Source of the DNA: CAZRAL01 sp964598005 | GTDB lineage: Bacteria; Pseudomonadota; Gammaproteobacteria; Burkholderiales; Usitatibacteraceae | Length of the DNA: 21,643 bases | Direction of reading: 5' to 3' | NCBI GenBank assembly: GCA_964598005.1 | Contig: CAZRAL010000045.1 | Span: forward strand, 1 to 21,643 | Part shown: piece after piece, positions 14,740-21,643 of the stretch | How the letters are laid out: each line of letters begins with the position of its first letter | Numbering within the stretch: the stretch's first letter is position 1 | Translations under genes and position numbers: made by a program | Notes under the pieces: model-generated | What the model saw: the letters and a program-made list of their open reading frames with translations, nothing else | What the model was told of the DNA's origin: nothing | Databases searched by the model: none

Positions 14740-16998
14740 ATGAGCCGTATTTTGTTCATTCGTTGCTGGTTGCCGCTTGCCTTGGTCCTGTCGATGCTTG
14801 TAACCTCGTGCGCGCTTGTGTATCCCCCTCAACCCATACGGGCACCTATGCCTGAACCGCCAGTCCAGAGGGGTGCAACGCCTGCACCGAAATTCGTTTT
14901 GCCGCCCGCACCCCTAGTTCCCCGGTGCGTGGCAACCGACATCCATTTTGGCGAAATCGTTACCGACCCCTACCGTTATCTGGAAGATACGGCCTCCCCT
15001 GAAGTGATGAGCTATCTGAACGATCAGGCCGACTATGCGCGGCGCACACTTGATGCCATTCCGGGCCGTACAGCCTTGCTCGAGCGTATTACCAAGCTGG
15101 CAGAGGACAACGTCGCAATCAGTAACGTACAAATCGTTAGCGATCGCATTTTCTACTACAAAATTTCACCGGGCGAAACCTCGCATAAATTATATAAACG
15201 CGAGAGCTTTCAGGGGCAAGAAAAACTGTTGTATGACCCCCAAGTGCTTTCCAGACCAGGGGAACGTTACAGCATCGATTTTTTCATTCCATCACCGAAT
15301 GGGAACCATATCGTCGTAGGAATCGCCGCAAATGGTTCGGAAAATACCTCGCTACGTGTGCTCGAAACCACTACCGGGCGCGACACGGGTATAGCCATCG
15401 ACCGTATCGGCTTTGCCAATACAACGACATGGGCCCCGGACAGTAAATCGTTTTTTTACAACCGCCTGCCTAAAAGCAAACCCGGCGAAACCAACCGCTA
15501 CTTGAGAAGCCGTATCCACCGCCATGTTCTTGGCCGCCCACAAGAAAAAGACGAAGCCCTGCTCGGCGGTGGCGCAGGAAAAATAAATCTGGCCGATATT
15601 GACATTCCACAAATCTCCTTAAGCAAAAATTTCCGTTATGCACTGGGTACTGTACGTCACGGCGACCGCAATGAAATCAGCCTGTATCTTGCGTCCTACC
15701 GCGCCCCGGAAAAAATAAATTGGAAAAAAATTGTTGGCGCGGAAGATGAAGTGACCGATTTTATATTGAACGGTGAAGAGCTTTACCTCTTAAGCCACAA
15801 AAACGCGCCTCGCTACAAGGTGCTGCGTATGACGCTCGCCCGCCCCAATATTGCCAAAGCCATAACTGTGGTCCCGCAGGGAGCCGGCGTTATCAAACGG
15901 TTTGCCATCGCACAGGACGCGTTATACCTGCACGAACTGGCCGGCGGCGCCGATCGCCTGCAACGGCTGAACTTCAGCGGCACTCGTACTGCCAATAACA
16001 AACTGGAATGGGTGCGATTGCCGTTCGATCTCGCTATTCGGCAAATGATTACCGACCCGTTAAAGCCTGGCGCCGTACTGCGCCTCGAAGGCTGGACCGA
16101 GCCCCCCCAATACGTCACTGTCGAAGCGCGCTCGGGTAATTGGGCCAACACCGGCCTGCATCCTCCTTCTAAAGCAGATTTCTCAGCCATCGATGAAGTT
16201 CACCTGACCATCACCGCACGCGATGGCACGCGCGTGCCGCTCACTCTCATGTATAAAAAAGGCACCACACTCAATGCCAATAACCCCGCGCTAATACGTG
16301 CATACGGCGCTTACGGTATGGCACAGTTGCCAACTTTTTCGCCTGCAGTCCTGGCGTGGCTGGAACGTGGCGGCATACTGGGCACCTGTCACGTCCGCGG
16401 TGGTGGCGAATGGGGACAGGCCTGGCATCAGGCAGGCCAGAAACTGGATAAACCCAATACCTGGCGCGACCTCATCGATTGCGCCGAATATCTGGTTACA
16501 CAAAAATTCACCCGCAAGGAAAAACTGGCCATCCACGGCCGCAGTGCAGGCGGTATTGCAGTAGGGCGTGCAATGACCGAGCGCCCTGATTTGTTTGCAG
16601 CCGTAATTTCAGGAGTGGGATTGCTCGATACCCTGCGTGCCGAGTTTGCCCCCAACGGCCCGCCCAATATTCCTGAATTCGGCAGCGTTGCCAATGCCGA
16701 TGGGTTCAAGGGATTATTGGCCATGAGTTCGTACCATCAGATCAAGGACGGAACAAAATATCCTGCAGTATTGCTGACGCACGGCATCAACGATCCTCGC
16801 GTGGCCGTATGGCATTCGGCCAAAATGGCGGCACGACTGCAAACTGCAACAGCTAGCACAAAACCAGTATTGCTGAAAATCGATTACGATGCCGGGCATG
16901 GGATCGGTTCGACAACCACCCAACGCAATGCCGAGCAGGCAGATATCTATTCGTTTTTGCTGTGGCAGTTCGGCGATGCGGCATTTCAACCCGGTTAG
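14740..16998 (+). CDS. Prolyl oligopeptidase family (S9A) serine peptidase, lipoprotein
   Basis: This 752-residue protein is a predicted lipid-anchored serine peptidase that would cut short, often proline-containing peptides or related substrates. The N-terminus is a lipoprotein signal ending LVTSC, followed by a proline-rich linker (YPPQPIRAPMPEPPVQ). A beta-propeller domain starts with DPYRYLED and is followed by the alpha/beta hydrolase domain. The catalytic triad is visible: Ser602 in HGRSAGG, Asp685 in HGINDPRV and His720 in DAGHGIGS. RGGGEWGQAWHQAG is characteristic of family S9A. I chose the ATG at 14740; a GTG at 14707 directly after the preceding stop would add 11 residues before the signal peptide. 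Confidence 0.9.
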   Translation: MSRILFIRCWLPLALVLSMLVTSCALVYPPQPIRAPMPEPPVQRGATPAPKFVLPPAPLVPRCVATDIHFGEIVTDPYRYLEDTASPEVMSYLNDQADYARRTLDAIPGRTALLERITKLAEDNVAISNVQIVSDRIFYYKISPGETSHKLYKRESFQGQEKLLYDPQVLSRPGERYSIDFFIPSPNGNHIVVGIAANGSENTSLRVLETTTGRDTGIAIDRIGFANTTTWAPDSKSFFYNRLPKSKPGETNRYLRSRIHRHVLGRPQEKDEALLGGGAGKINLADIDIPQISLSKNFRYALGTVRHGDRNEISLYLASYRAPEKINWKKIVGAEDEVTDFILNGEELYLLSHKNAPRYKVLRMTLARPNIAKAITVVPQGAGVIKRFAIAQDALYLHELAGGADRLQRLNFSGTRTANNKLEWVRLPFDLAIRQMITDPLKPGAVLRLEGWTEPPQYVTVEARSGNWANTGLHPPSKADFSAIDEVHLTITARDGTRVPLTLMYKKGTTLNANNPALIRAYGAYGMAQLPTFSPAVLAWLERGGILGTCHVRGGGEWGQAWHQAGQKLDKPNTWRDLIDCAEYLVTQKFTRKEKLAIHGRSAGGIAVGRAMTERPDLFAAVISGVGLLDTLRAEFAPNGPPNIPEFGSVANADGFKGLLAMSSYHQIKDGTKYPAVLLTHGINDPRVAVWHSAKMAARLQTATASTKPVLLKIDYDAGHGIGSTTTQRNAEQADIYSFLLWQFGDAAFQPG

Positions 16999-17010
16999 AA
17001 ATTTTTGCTT

Positions 17011-18684
17011 ATGTCCTCTCAGCAAATGCCCATACAAGTCAGGGAATTTCACCATACGTTGCTATGGCCCATCCAGCTTCGTCCGCTAAAGCGCGAAGGC
17101 CACAGCAAAGCCATTCACTTTTGGGACATCCTGAAACGCAACCCGGGCGCCTGGCGCGAAGTGCACGATGGTCTGTTGATAGATGATGAATCTTGCCAGG
17201 TCGGTTACGAGGAATTCGTCTATTTTCTACCTTATGTGCAGCGTTTTTTATATGGCGTGGGCGAAGAGGGGCACGGCGCCCAATCTTCATTGCGCATTTT
17301 TCAGCGCGACGACATTCGTCAGGCGCGTGTGCATATCAAGCCGGGGACTGCTCCGCTATTACTGGATATATCGCGCATGCGGCTGCATTTTTTCTATGAT
17401 CTCGACACTGCGCTGCTCACCTTCCAGGTATCCAGCCGCGACCTGTCGCTCGAACAGGCAGGAGAAATACTCGACCGCTTCGGCCGCCCCTATCCGCCTG
17501 CATGGGAAGATTTTTCGGGTCAGGCTGCGCACTGCTGCGAGCGTGTTGCCTTTCTCGACGAAAATGGCAATGAATTGACCGTATCCGATTACGGTGACCG
17601 CGAAAAATACATCAAACTGGTCCGAAACGCCCGCCAGACGCCACTTTCCGCGCATTGGGAATATTTGATGCAGCCGCTGGTTCCCGCATACAAACAGGGC
17701 GGCACCATTAAGTTTTACCAGATTGAAAACAAACGCATTCCCATCATGACCTATCTCTCCTTCGATGAGCCGCGCGATCTGGGGCGTGGGGACATAATCC
17801 GGCTTGCCTTTGCCGCCCGGCCGGGCGCGCCCGATAGCCTGCCTTACTCCTCCGGCTTTCTGCGTGATTTTGAGTCGACGTACTGCTACGACCGTTACTG
17901 GGAACAGCACAATGCTGCCTCAGGCATGAACACCCGCTACATTTTTTGCGGGGTGGCCTTCACCATGCTGGCGAAATATCAGGATGAGCGTGGCGACTTG
18001 CTGCGGCATTTTCAGCACCAGTTCTACCAGATCGGGCTAATCGCACATTTTCACAAGGCTGCGCTGCTGAATCTATCGAACCGCTTTTCGCGGGCAGTGG
18101 AGCGGTTGAATGTCCGCGACCCGGATTCTGTCAAAACCTTTAAACGCGACGTGCGCGAAACGCTGGAAGTCTTCCTGCGCTTCAATCACCGCTACTGGTT
18201 TCACGAGCTTTCCAATCAAGTACAGGCCAGCGATTTTTTCAGGTGCTGGAGCCACCAGCTGGGCACTGATGCGCTGTATGCTGAAGTGCGCGAAGAGGCG
18301 CACGACATCAACCAGTACCTGGACAACGACCGCACCCGCAAACAAGCCGATAATGCCATGCGCCTCACGGTCGTCTCCGCCTGTGGCATGGTCGGTACCA
18401 TTGTCACTGGTTTTCTCGGCATGAACCTATACAGTCATGTGGAACTGCCGTCTTGGACCAAACTGCTCATCTTTCTGGCCGTTTTCATTCCCACTATTCT
18501 GCTCGCACTCTACACCGTGGCCATATCGAAAAGGCTGGCGACTTTCATGGAGGCCCTCTCCAGCGAAACCCTGACCTGGCAGGAAAAAATGACCGCTTTC
18601 CGGCAAATTTGGGGGGCGGACAAACGCGATCTGGTACGCAACCGTCGCTATGGCCCTGGCATGTCTGATCATCGCTCGCCCTGA
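17011..18684 (+). CDS. CorA-like membrane protein with large N-terminal domain
   Basis: The last ~100 residues have the CorA plan. A long helix is followed by a first transmembrane segment ending in the GMN signature (residues 470-472, in TGFLGMNLYS), a short loop, and a second transmembrane segment (LLIFLAVFIPTILLALYTVAI). CorA family proteins form pentameric channels for Mg2+ or other divalent cations. At 557 residues this one is much longer than the usual ~320, with an extended cytoplasmic N-terminal region of unknown role. The ATG at 17011 is preferred over a TTG at 17005. It begins 12 bases after the peptidase stop and may be co-transcribed with it. Substrate specificity cannot be read from the sequence. 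Confidence 0.8.
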   Translation: MSSQQMPIQVREFHHTLLWPIQLRPLKREGHSKAIHFWDILKRNPGAWREVHDGLLIDDESCQVGYEEFVYFLPYVQRFLYGVGEEGHGAQSSLRIFQRDDIRQARVHIKPGTAPLLLDISRMRLHFFYDLDTALLTFQVSSRDLSLEQAGEILDRFGRPYPPAWEDFSGQAAHCCERVAFLDENGNELTVSDYGDREKYIKLVRNARQTPLSAHWEYLMQPLVPAYKQGGTIKFYQIENKRIPIMTYLSFDEPRDLGRGDIIRLAFAARPGAPDSLPYSSGFLRDFESTYCYDRYWEQHNAASGMNTRYIFCGVAFTMLAKYQDERGDLLRHFQHQFYQIGLIAHFHKAALLNLSNRFSRAVERLNVRDPDSVKTFKRDVRETLEVFLRFNHRYWFHELSNQVQASDFFRCWSHQLGTDALYAEVREEAHDINQYLDNDRTRKQADNAMRLTVVSACGMVGTIVTGFLGMNLYSHVELPSWTKLLIFLAVFIPTILLALYTVAISKRLATFMEALSSETLTWQEKMTAFRQIWGADKRDLVRNRRYGPGMSDHRSP

Positions 18685-18738
18685 TTTCGTTCTCTAAATG
18701 CACGCCAAAGCCACCTCATTGTTGAATAACACTAGCAA

Positions 18739-19386
18739 TTACTCGGCATCTGGTTGCTTTGAAGGTTGAGCGTTATCGAATGCAGGCAATTGCATACAAT
18801 AACGATAAACCTGCATCAAGCGAGGAAAATCCTCCAACGGGCAATTAAACCGCCGGGCATTGAAAACCTGGGGAATCAGGCAAACATCCGCCATGCCCGG
18901 TTGATCGCCGGCACAAAACGCACCCTTGAGATTGCGCGCGGCCAACAAACTCTCGATTGCGGCAAAACCTTCCTGAATCCAGTGCGCATACCACTGATTC
19001 TTTTGAATCTCCGACACCTGCAATTCACTGGTCAGATAATCCAGCACCCGCTTGTTGTTGAGCGGGTGCATATCGCAGGCAACAAGTTGTGCAATTGAGC
19101 GCGCAAACGCACGCTCGGCCGGATCGGCAGGCAATAACGGCGGCTCGGGATAAAGATCGTTCAAATACTCGATAATGGCGAGCGATTGCGTCAGATAGAA
19201 TGCACTATCGACCAGCATCGGCACCAGGCCCTGTGGATTCAGCGCGCGATATTCAGGCTGGCATTGCTCGTTTTTCGCCAGATGAACAAAACGATGTTCG
19301 GCGGAAATATTTTTCAGGTTCAGCGCAATACGAACCCGGAAAGCCGCCGAGGAGCGAAAATAGTCGTAGAGAATCATATTGGTCAT
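18739..19386 (-). CDS. maiA: Maleylacetoacetate isomerase / zeta-class glutathione S-transferase
   Basis: The 215-residue protein resembles zeta-class GSTs that isomerise maleylacetoacetate to fumarylacetoacetate in tyrosine degradation. The N-terminal thioredoxin-like domain has LYDYFRSSAAFRVRIALNLK. The SSAA form (residues 12-15) replaces the eukaryotic SSCS and is common in bacterial homologs. NPQGLVPMLVD and LTQSLAIIEYLNDLYPEPPLLP follow, then the C-terminal helical domain with GDQPGMADVCLIPQVFNARRFN. No other tyrosine-degradation genes are adjacent, so the physiological substrate is uncertain. It converges with the CorA-like gene across 54 bases that contain no clear terminator. Confidence 0.85.
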   Translation of the reverse strand: MTNMILYDYFRSSAAFRVRIALNLKNISAEHRFVHLAKNEQCQPEYRALNPQGLVPMLVDSAFYLTQSLAIIEYLNDLYPEPPLLPADPAERAFARSIAQLVACDMHPLNNKRVLDYLTSELQVSEIQKNQWYAHWIQEGFAAIESLLAARNLKGAFCAGDQPGMADVCLIPQVFNARRFNCPLEDFPRLMQVYRYCMQLPAFDNAQPSKQPDAE

Positions 19387-19409
19387 GCCGTTATAATGTA
19401 CCAGTGAAA

Positions 19410-19415
19410 ATTATA
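19410..19415 (-). promoter_or_regulatory. Possible -10 element for the GST gene
   Basis: On the minus strand a perfect TATAAT lies about 24 bases before the start codon of the isomerase gene. A matching -35 is not evident, and the implied leader is short. Confidence 0.3.
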
Positions 19416-19497
19416 TGCCTATGCTGTCCTCACTCCCTATAGTCCGTGAAGGTTTGTCGCTTCGCTTGTGGGCGAGCGGCCCGCTTGTGATCAACTA

Positions 19498-19713
19498 ATA
19501 AGTCGTCCCTGCAAAAGCCCTGACAGCCGCGCCAGCGTTAGCGTTCATGGCGAAAGCGCTGGTGCAGAACTCACAGGCAGAGCACAATTTTGCCGTGATA
19601 TCCATGAGTTTTGGGAGGGTGAATGACGACACAGACGGCGGACTTTTTTCGGGCACGACTCGACTCCATGATCGACTTGCGGCACCCGCTGGCGGTACTC
19701 GCCAGCCGCCGAC
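19498..19713 (+). mobile_element. IS5-family-like insertion sequence, partial, right copy
   Basis: This fragment carries the leader and first 30 codons of an IS5-type transposase gene, related to the left copy at 77-664 but on the opposite strand. It begins near AATAAGTCGTCCCTGCAAAA and is cut at 19710-19714, exactly where the inverted end of the RAYT element starts. The rest of the IS is not found on the far side of that element, so a deletion or rearrangement accompanied the junction. Confidence 0.65.
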
Positions 19714-19748
19714 TAAAGGGGTCAGGGTTATTAGCTTCACAACTTTAG
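19623..19748 (+). pseudogene. IS5-family transposase, N-terminal fragment
   Basis: The frame starts MTTQTADFFRARLDSMIDLR at 19623 and continues RHPLAVLASRR before meeting the RAYT element end near 19711. Read-through into that element adds about ten foreign residues (KGSGLLASQL) and stops at 19746-19748. The first 28 residues closely match the left-hand transposase fragment. No catalytic residues remain, so it is dead. Confidence 0.7.
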
Positions 19749-20152
19749 CATTCCTTGTCCCTCAACTACAATCTGTTTCGCCTCCGTCCTCAGGCGTGGC
19801 CTGCCTCGTAGCCTTGCTTCCCTCCTCACCCCAGTCGCTTTCTCAATCTTGGCGTAAAAACGCGCGTTGCCCAGTGGTTGGTTCTGATTGAGTGCTAGCC
19901 GAATGTTATCAATTGCCGTGCTATCCAACTGTGTGTGAAACAGGGCGCGGTAAGCAATTTGTCTGCTCTTATCTGTTTGTCCCGGCGCTTCGCCCAGCCA
20001 GTGCAGGTAGCTGGAGTAGTCCTCCTCGCTAAAGAAGCATGGCTCTCGGTTATGACCGCGCTGCACAATGTGTAGTGGAACACCATTTGGCTGGATGCCG
20101 GGGCGGCGGGGCATGATGCAATATCACAAAATAATTGACGCTGACCCCTTTA
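19714..20152 (-). mobile_element. RAYT element with TAAAGGGGTCAG inverted ends, internally deleted
   Basis: The element is bounded by 12-bp perfect inverted repeats, TAAAGGGGTCAG at 19714-19725 and CTGACCCCTTTA at 20141-20152, and holds one RAYT-type gene on the minus strand. A second copy of the left end begins at 21592 in the same orientation. The two left ends are identical over 41 bases (19710-19750 and 21588-21628). From memory, similar GGGGTCAG-type flanks accompany many RAYT genes in proteobacteria. The left side interrupts an IS5-type gene and the right side abuts an Xre-type gene. Confidence 0.75.
19737..20114 (-). pseudogene. REP-associated tyrosine transposase (RAYT, Y1_Tnp), catalytic core deleted
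   Basis: RAYTs are single-strand DNA transposases related to IS200/IS605 TnpA. The N-terminus MPRRPGIQPNGVPLHIVQRG and the NREPCFFSEEDYSSYLHWLGEA block are typical. The C-terminal YRALFHTQLD, then RLALNQNQPLGNARFYAKIE and TGVRREARLRGRPR are also typical. The middle is missing. After GEAPGQTDK the sequence jumps to SRQIAYRALF, removing the HxH metal-binding motif and the catalytic tyrosine region. At 125 residues it is about half the usual length. The frame stays open across the junction, so a short product could still be made, but it cannot be an active nuclease. Confidence 0.8.
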
Positions 20153-20680
20153 ATCTTTTTAATCTTTAATCCCAAAAATATTAGGTACTTCCGAAAACTG
20201 GCAAAAATGTCGCAGGCCGAGGTGGCTAATTTATTTATGCCACCGATTTCCCGCGAGGCCGTATCGCTATGGGAAAAGGATTCAGGGGGAACCAATCCTG
20301 ATATAAACAAGCTAAACATACTGGCCCGCGCATTTAATTGTACGATTGCCGATCTTTTGAATGTATCGCCAACAAATAACATAACGTTGCAAAAAAACAA
20401 CGCCTTTGAAACCCTCACCCCCGAGCACCGTGCCCTGCTGGAAGCGGTCGCCGCCCACCTGAGCACGGGCGAAAAATCGGACAAAATCGACATGGTTTTA
20501 CTGGCCATGAAGCAGTTGGCGCACTCGGAAACGCCCACCGAAAAGCCCCGTAAAACTGAAAATAAACCAAGTAAATCAATAAGTTACCACCCCCGCCCCC
20601 GCAAAAATCGCGCCACATTGCATAGCGCCATTCGCGGGCATTCGACGCCCCAAACTCGAAAAAAAAAGCAACTGGTTTGA
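20135..20680 (+). CDS. Xre/Cro-type helix-turn-helix protein, 5' end replaced by element sequence
   Basis: Residues about 13-75 form a Cro/CI-type HTH domain (KNIRYFRKLAKMSQAEVANLF, then SREAVSLWEKDSGGTNPDINKLNILARAFNCTIADLLNV). Phage repressors and antitoxins share this plan. The second part is a charged, proline- and lysine-rich region. The frame is open from a TTG at 20135 that lies inside the right end of the RAYT element, and its first ~10 residues (TLTPLIFLIF) are element-derived. No ATG exists before the first HTH helix, so the native start was probably lost. An ATG at 20207 would omit that helix. The end at 20680 follows an A9 tract and may reflect a frameshift. DNA target unknown. 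Confidence 0.6.
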   Translation: MTLTPLIFLIFNPKNIRYFRKLAKMSQAEVANLFMPPISREAVSLWEKDSGGTNPDINKLNILARAFNCTIADLLNVSPTNNITLQKNNAFETLTPEHRALLEAVAAHLSTGEKSDKIDMVLLAMKQLAHSETPTEKPRKTENKPSKSISYHPRPRKNRATLHSAIRGHSTPQTRKKKQLV

Positions 20681-20687
20681 CGAAAGA

Positions 20688-20831
20688 ATGGCTGACGTGA
20701 ACATGCGGCGCGAGTTCAAAAAATTAACACCGGGCGCAAAGCGCGTTATACTTTTCGCGCGAATGATGGGGGTTTATTCGAGGTTTATGCTCAAGCTATG
20801 GACATCCGGGCGCGGGCAATGCCCGGACTGA
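20688..20831 (+). CDS. Small ORF, 47 aa, possible out-of-frame tail of the HTH gene
   Basis: An ATG at 20688, seven bases after the stop of the HTH gene, opens a basic 47-residue frame (MADVNMRREFKKLTPGAKRV, ending GRGQCPD). Upstream in the same frame the sequence reads RRPKLEKKSNWFDERMADV with no stop back to about 20580. A one-base change in the A9 tract (20659-20667) would fuse it to the HTH protein. It is either a separate small gene or the true C-terminus after a frameshift. I do not recognise it. Confidence 0.4.
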   Translation: MADVNMRREFKKLTPGAKRVILFARMMGVYSRFMLKLWTSGRGQCPD

Positions 20832-20884
20832 TATAAATTTCCAAATTGCACCACTCACCAAACCACACAAAGGGAGATTAAAAA

Positions 20885-21271
20885 ATGAAAAAAACCATAT
20901 GCAGCCTGTTAATCGCATCAATGCTGGGCGCTTGCGCGACCGCATCGAAAGATGTGGCCACCACCTACGTCTCGCCGCTGCAATATAAGGATTGGGATTG
21001 TGACCAGATCAGCATCGAAATGGCGCGTGTTTCGGCGCGCGTGACCGAGCTTGGCGGACGGCTTGATGAGTCCAGCAGCAAGGATAAGCTGATAACCGGG
21101 GTTGGCGTTCTGGTATTCTGGCCCGCGCTTTTCTTTCTCGGCGGCAACAAGCAGCAGGAAGCTGAGTTTGCAAGGCTGAAAGGCGAATACGAGTCCCTGC
21201 AACAAACATCGAATCACAAGAAATGCACATTGCCGCCGCCGGCACCGGTATCGACATCAACGGCGAAATAA
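20885..21271 (+). CDS. Small uncharacterised lipoprotein
   Basis: This 128-residue protein begins MKKTICSLLIASMLGAC, a clear lipoprotein signal with the lipid-anchored Cys17. It continues with YVSPLQYKDWDCDQISIEMA, a heptad-like region, and a hydrophobic segment (LITGVGVLVFWPALFFLGG) near residues 62-80. A helix follows (QQEAEFARLKGEYESLQQ), then a proline-rich tail. Similar small lipoproteins are, from memory, widespread in proteobacteria but have no assigned function. The start is supported by AAGGGAGA about eight bases upstream. It follows the HTH gene by about 200 bases. Confidence 0.75.
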   Translation: MKKTICSLLIASMLGACATASKDVATTYVSPLQYKDWDCDQISIEMARVSARVTELGGRLDESSSKDKLITGVGVLVFWPALFFLGGNKQQEAEFARLKGEYESLQQTSNHKKCTLPPPAPVSTSTAK

Positions 21272-21342
21272 TTTATTTGGGAGGGCGCGGCGGCGGGGGC
21301 GGCCTTGGTGCAGCGGGAACATGTTGCTTAACGTCTCGCTCT

Positions 21343-21618
21343 CTAGGGGGCGGATAAGTGGGCGTTGGCGGTCTGGGCGCTTGTGTAGGCATTATTGATT
21401 CCCCTTTTTGACATTCTTATTTTTTGCACCGCCTCATTTTCGAGAGGCCGAAGTTGAGCCCTGTGAAATTCGATGCAGCTATAAACAGCCTCATCGCCAA
21501 GCGACTCCTGGCCCGCCCAGAGTTTTTGCAACTCGGCCACCATCCAACATATTGAACGCGCTATATCACGGTGGCGAGGTGTCGATACGACTAAAGGGGT
21601 CAGGGTTATTAGCTTCAC
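21343..21618 (-). pseudogene. Gene fragment of unknown function, 5' end replaced by RAYT element end
   Basis: On the minus strand residues encoded from about 21591 down to 21346 look like genuine protein: STPRHRDIARSICWMVAELQ, LWAGQESLGDEAVYSCIEFH and LENEAVQKIRMSKRGINNAY. It stops at 21343-21345. The frame continues upstream only through the end of the second RAYT element, where a GTG at 21616-21618 could start translation (KLITLTPLV is element-derived). The native 5' end therefore seems to have been cut by the element. The family is not recognised; helical, charged composition. This accounts for most of the 21272-21591 stretch. Confidence 0.4.
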
Positions 21619-21643
21619 AACTTTAGCACTTCTTGTCGCTCAA
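21592..21643 (-). mobile_element. Left end of a second RAYT element, running off the window
   Basis: TAAAGGGGTCAG at 21592-21603 and the following bases repeat the left end of the element at 19714. Identity is complete to 21628 and close after that. Orientation is the same, so the pair are direct repeats about 1.9 kb apart. Confidence 0.75.
21615..21643 (-). CDS. C-terminus of a second RAYT transposase (partial)
   Basis: Minus-strand codons read ERQEVLKL followed by TGA at 21615-21617, matching the EGQGMLKL terminus of the first RAYT gene. The rest lies beyond the window, so whether this copy keeps its catalytic core is not visible. Confidence 0.6.

Noticed and set aside
19495..19740. Minus-strand ORF sharing its first residues with the fragment at 21343-21618
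   Set aside because: The shared start is only the repeated RAYT end; the rest is antisense to the IS5-type fragment.
20805..20832. CCGGGC...GCCCGG hairpin as an intrinsic terminator
   Set aside because: There is no T run after it and it lies within the open frame of the 47-aa ORF.
1..21643. CRISPR array, tRNA or rRNA genes, toxin-antitoxin or restriction system
   Set aside because: I saw no regularly spaced repeats, no tRNA-like fold and no paired toxin gene beside the HTH protein; the HTH protein alone is not enough to call an antitoxin.

Overview
The window looks like a piece of a betaproteobacterial chromosome, most like the Nitrosomonadales (moderate confidence, judged from protein family resemblance and gene order). 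The clearest markers are accA followed by tilS, and the run ndk-rlmN-pilW-rodZ-ispG, an order typical of betaproteobacteria. The first ~80 bases (A12 and C19 homopolymers) look like a degraded contig end.

Layout. Bases 77-664 hold a broken IS5-type (DUF772) transposase gene on the minus strand, then a tiny orphan ORF (692-802). A TPR-LuxR type regulator follows on the minus strand (977-2557). aroC (3056-4150) sits between two diverged direct copies of a hairpin-rich repeat (2682-2869 and 4370-4585). On the minus strand come a periplasmic iron-binding protein (4694-5713), with a strong Fur box inside its promoter, and a PduO-type cobalamin adenosyltransferase (5850-6416). Divergently on the plus strand run accA, tilS, ndk, rlmN, pilW, [a 497-bp inverted-repeat element], rodZ and ispG. 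A gene remnant, an NADPH ferredoxin/flavodoxin reductase, an S9 prolyl-oligopeptidase-like lipoprotein and a large CorA-like protein complete the plus-strand series. A zeta-class glutathione transferase / maleylacetoacetate isomerase faces them on the minus strand (18739-19386).

The last 2.1 kb (19498-21643) is a mosaic of mobile fragments. It starts with the 5' end of a second IS5-type transposase, in the opposite orientation to the first. This is cut by a REP-associated tyrosine transposase (RAYT) element that has TAAAGGGGTCAG inverted ends and has lost its catalytic core. Next come an Xre-type DNA-binding protein that now starts inside the element's end, a small lipoprotein and a minus-strand gene fragment. 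The edge of a second RAYT element, in the same orientation, closes the window.

Functionally, the central block is housekeeping: aromatic amino acid precursors, fatty acid initiation, tRNA and rRNA modification, nucleotide balance, type IV pilus assembly, cell shape and isoprenoids. Iron and cobalamin acquisition lie beside it. The points most worth a second look are the inverted-repeat element wedged between pilW and rodZ, the RAYT-bracketed cassette at the right end, and the repeat pair around aroC. I found no CRISPR array, no tRNA or rRNA gene and no recognisable complete defence system.
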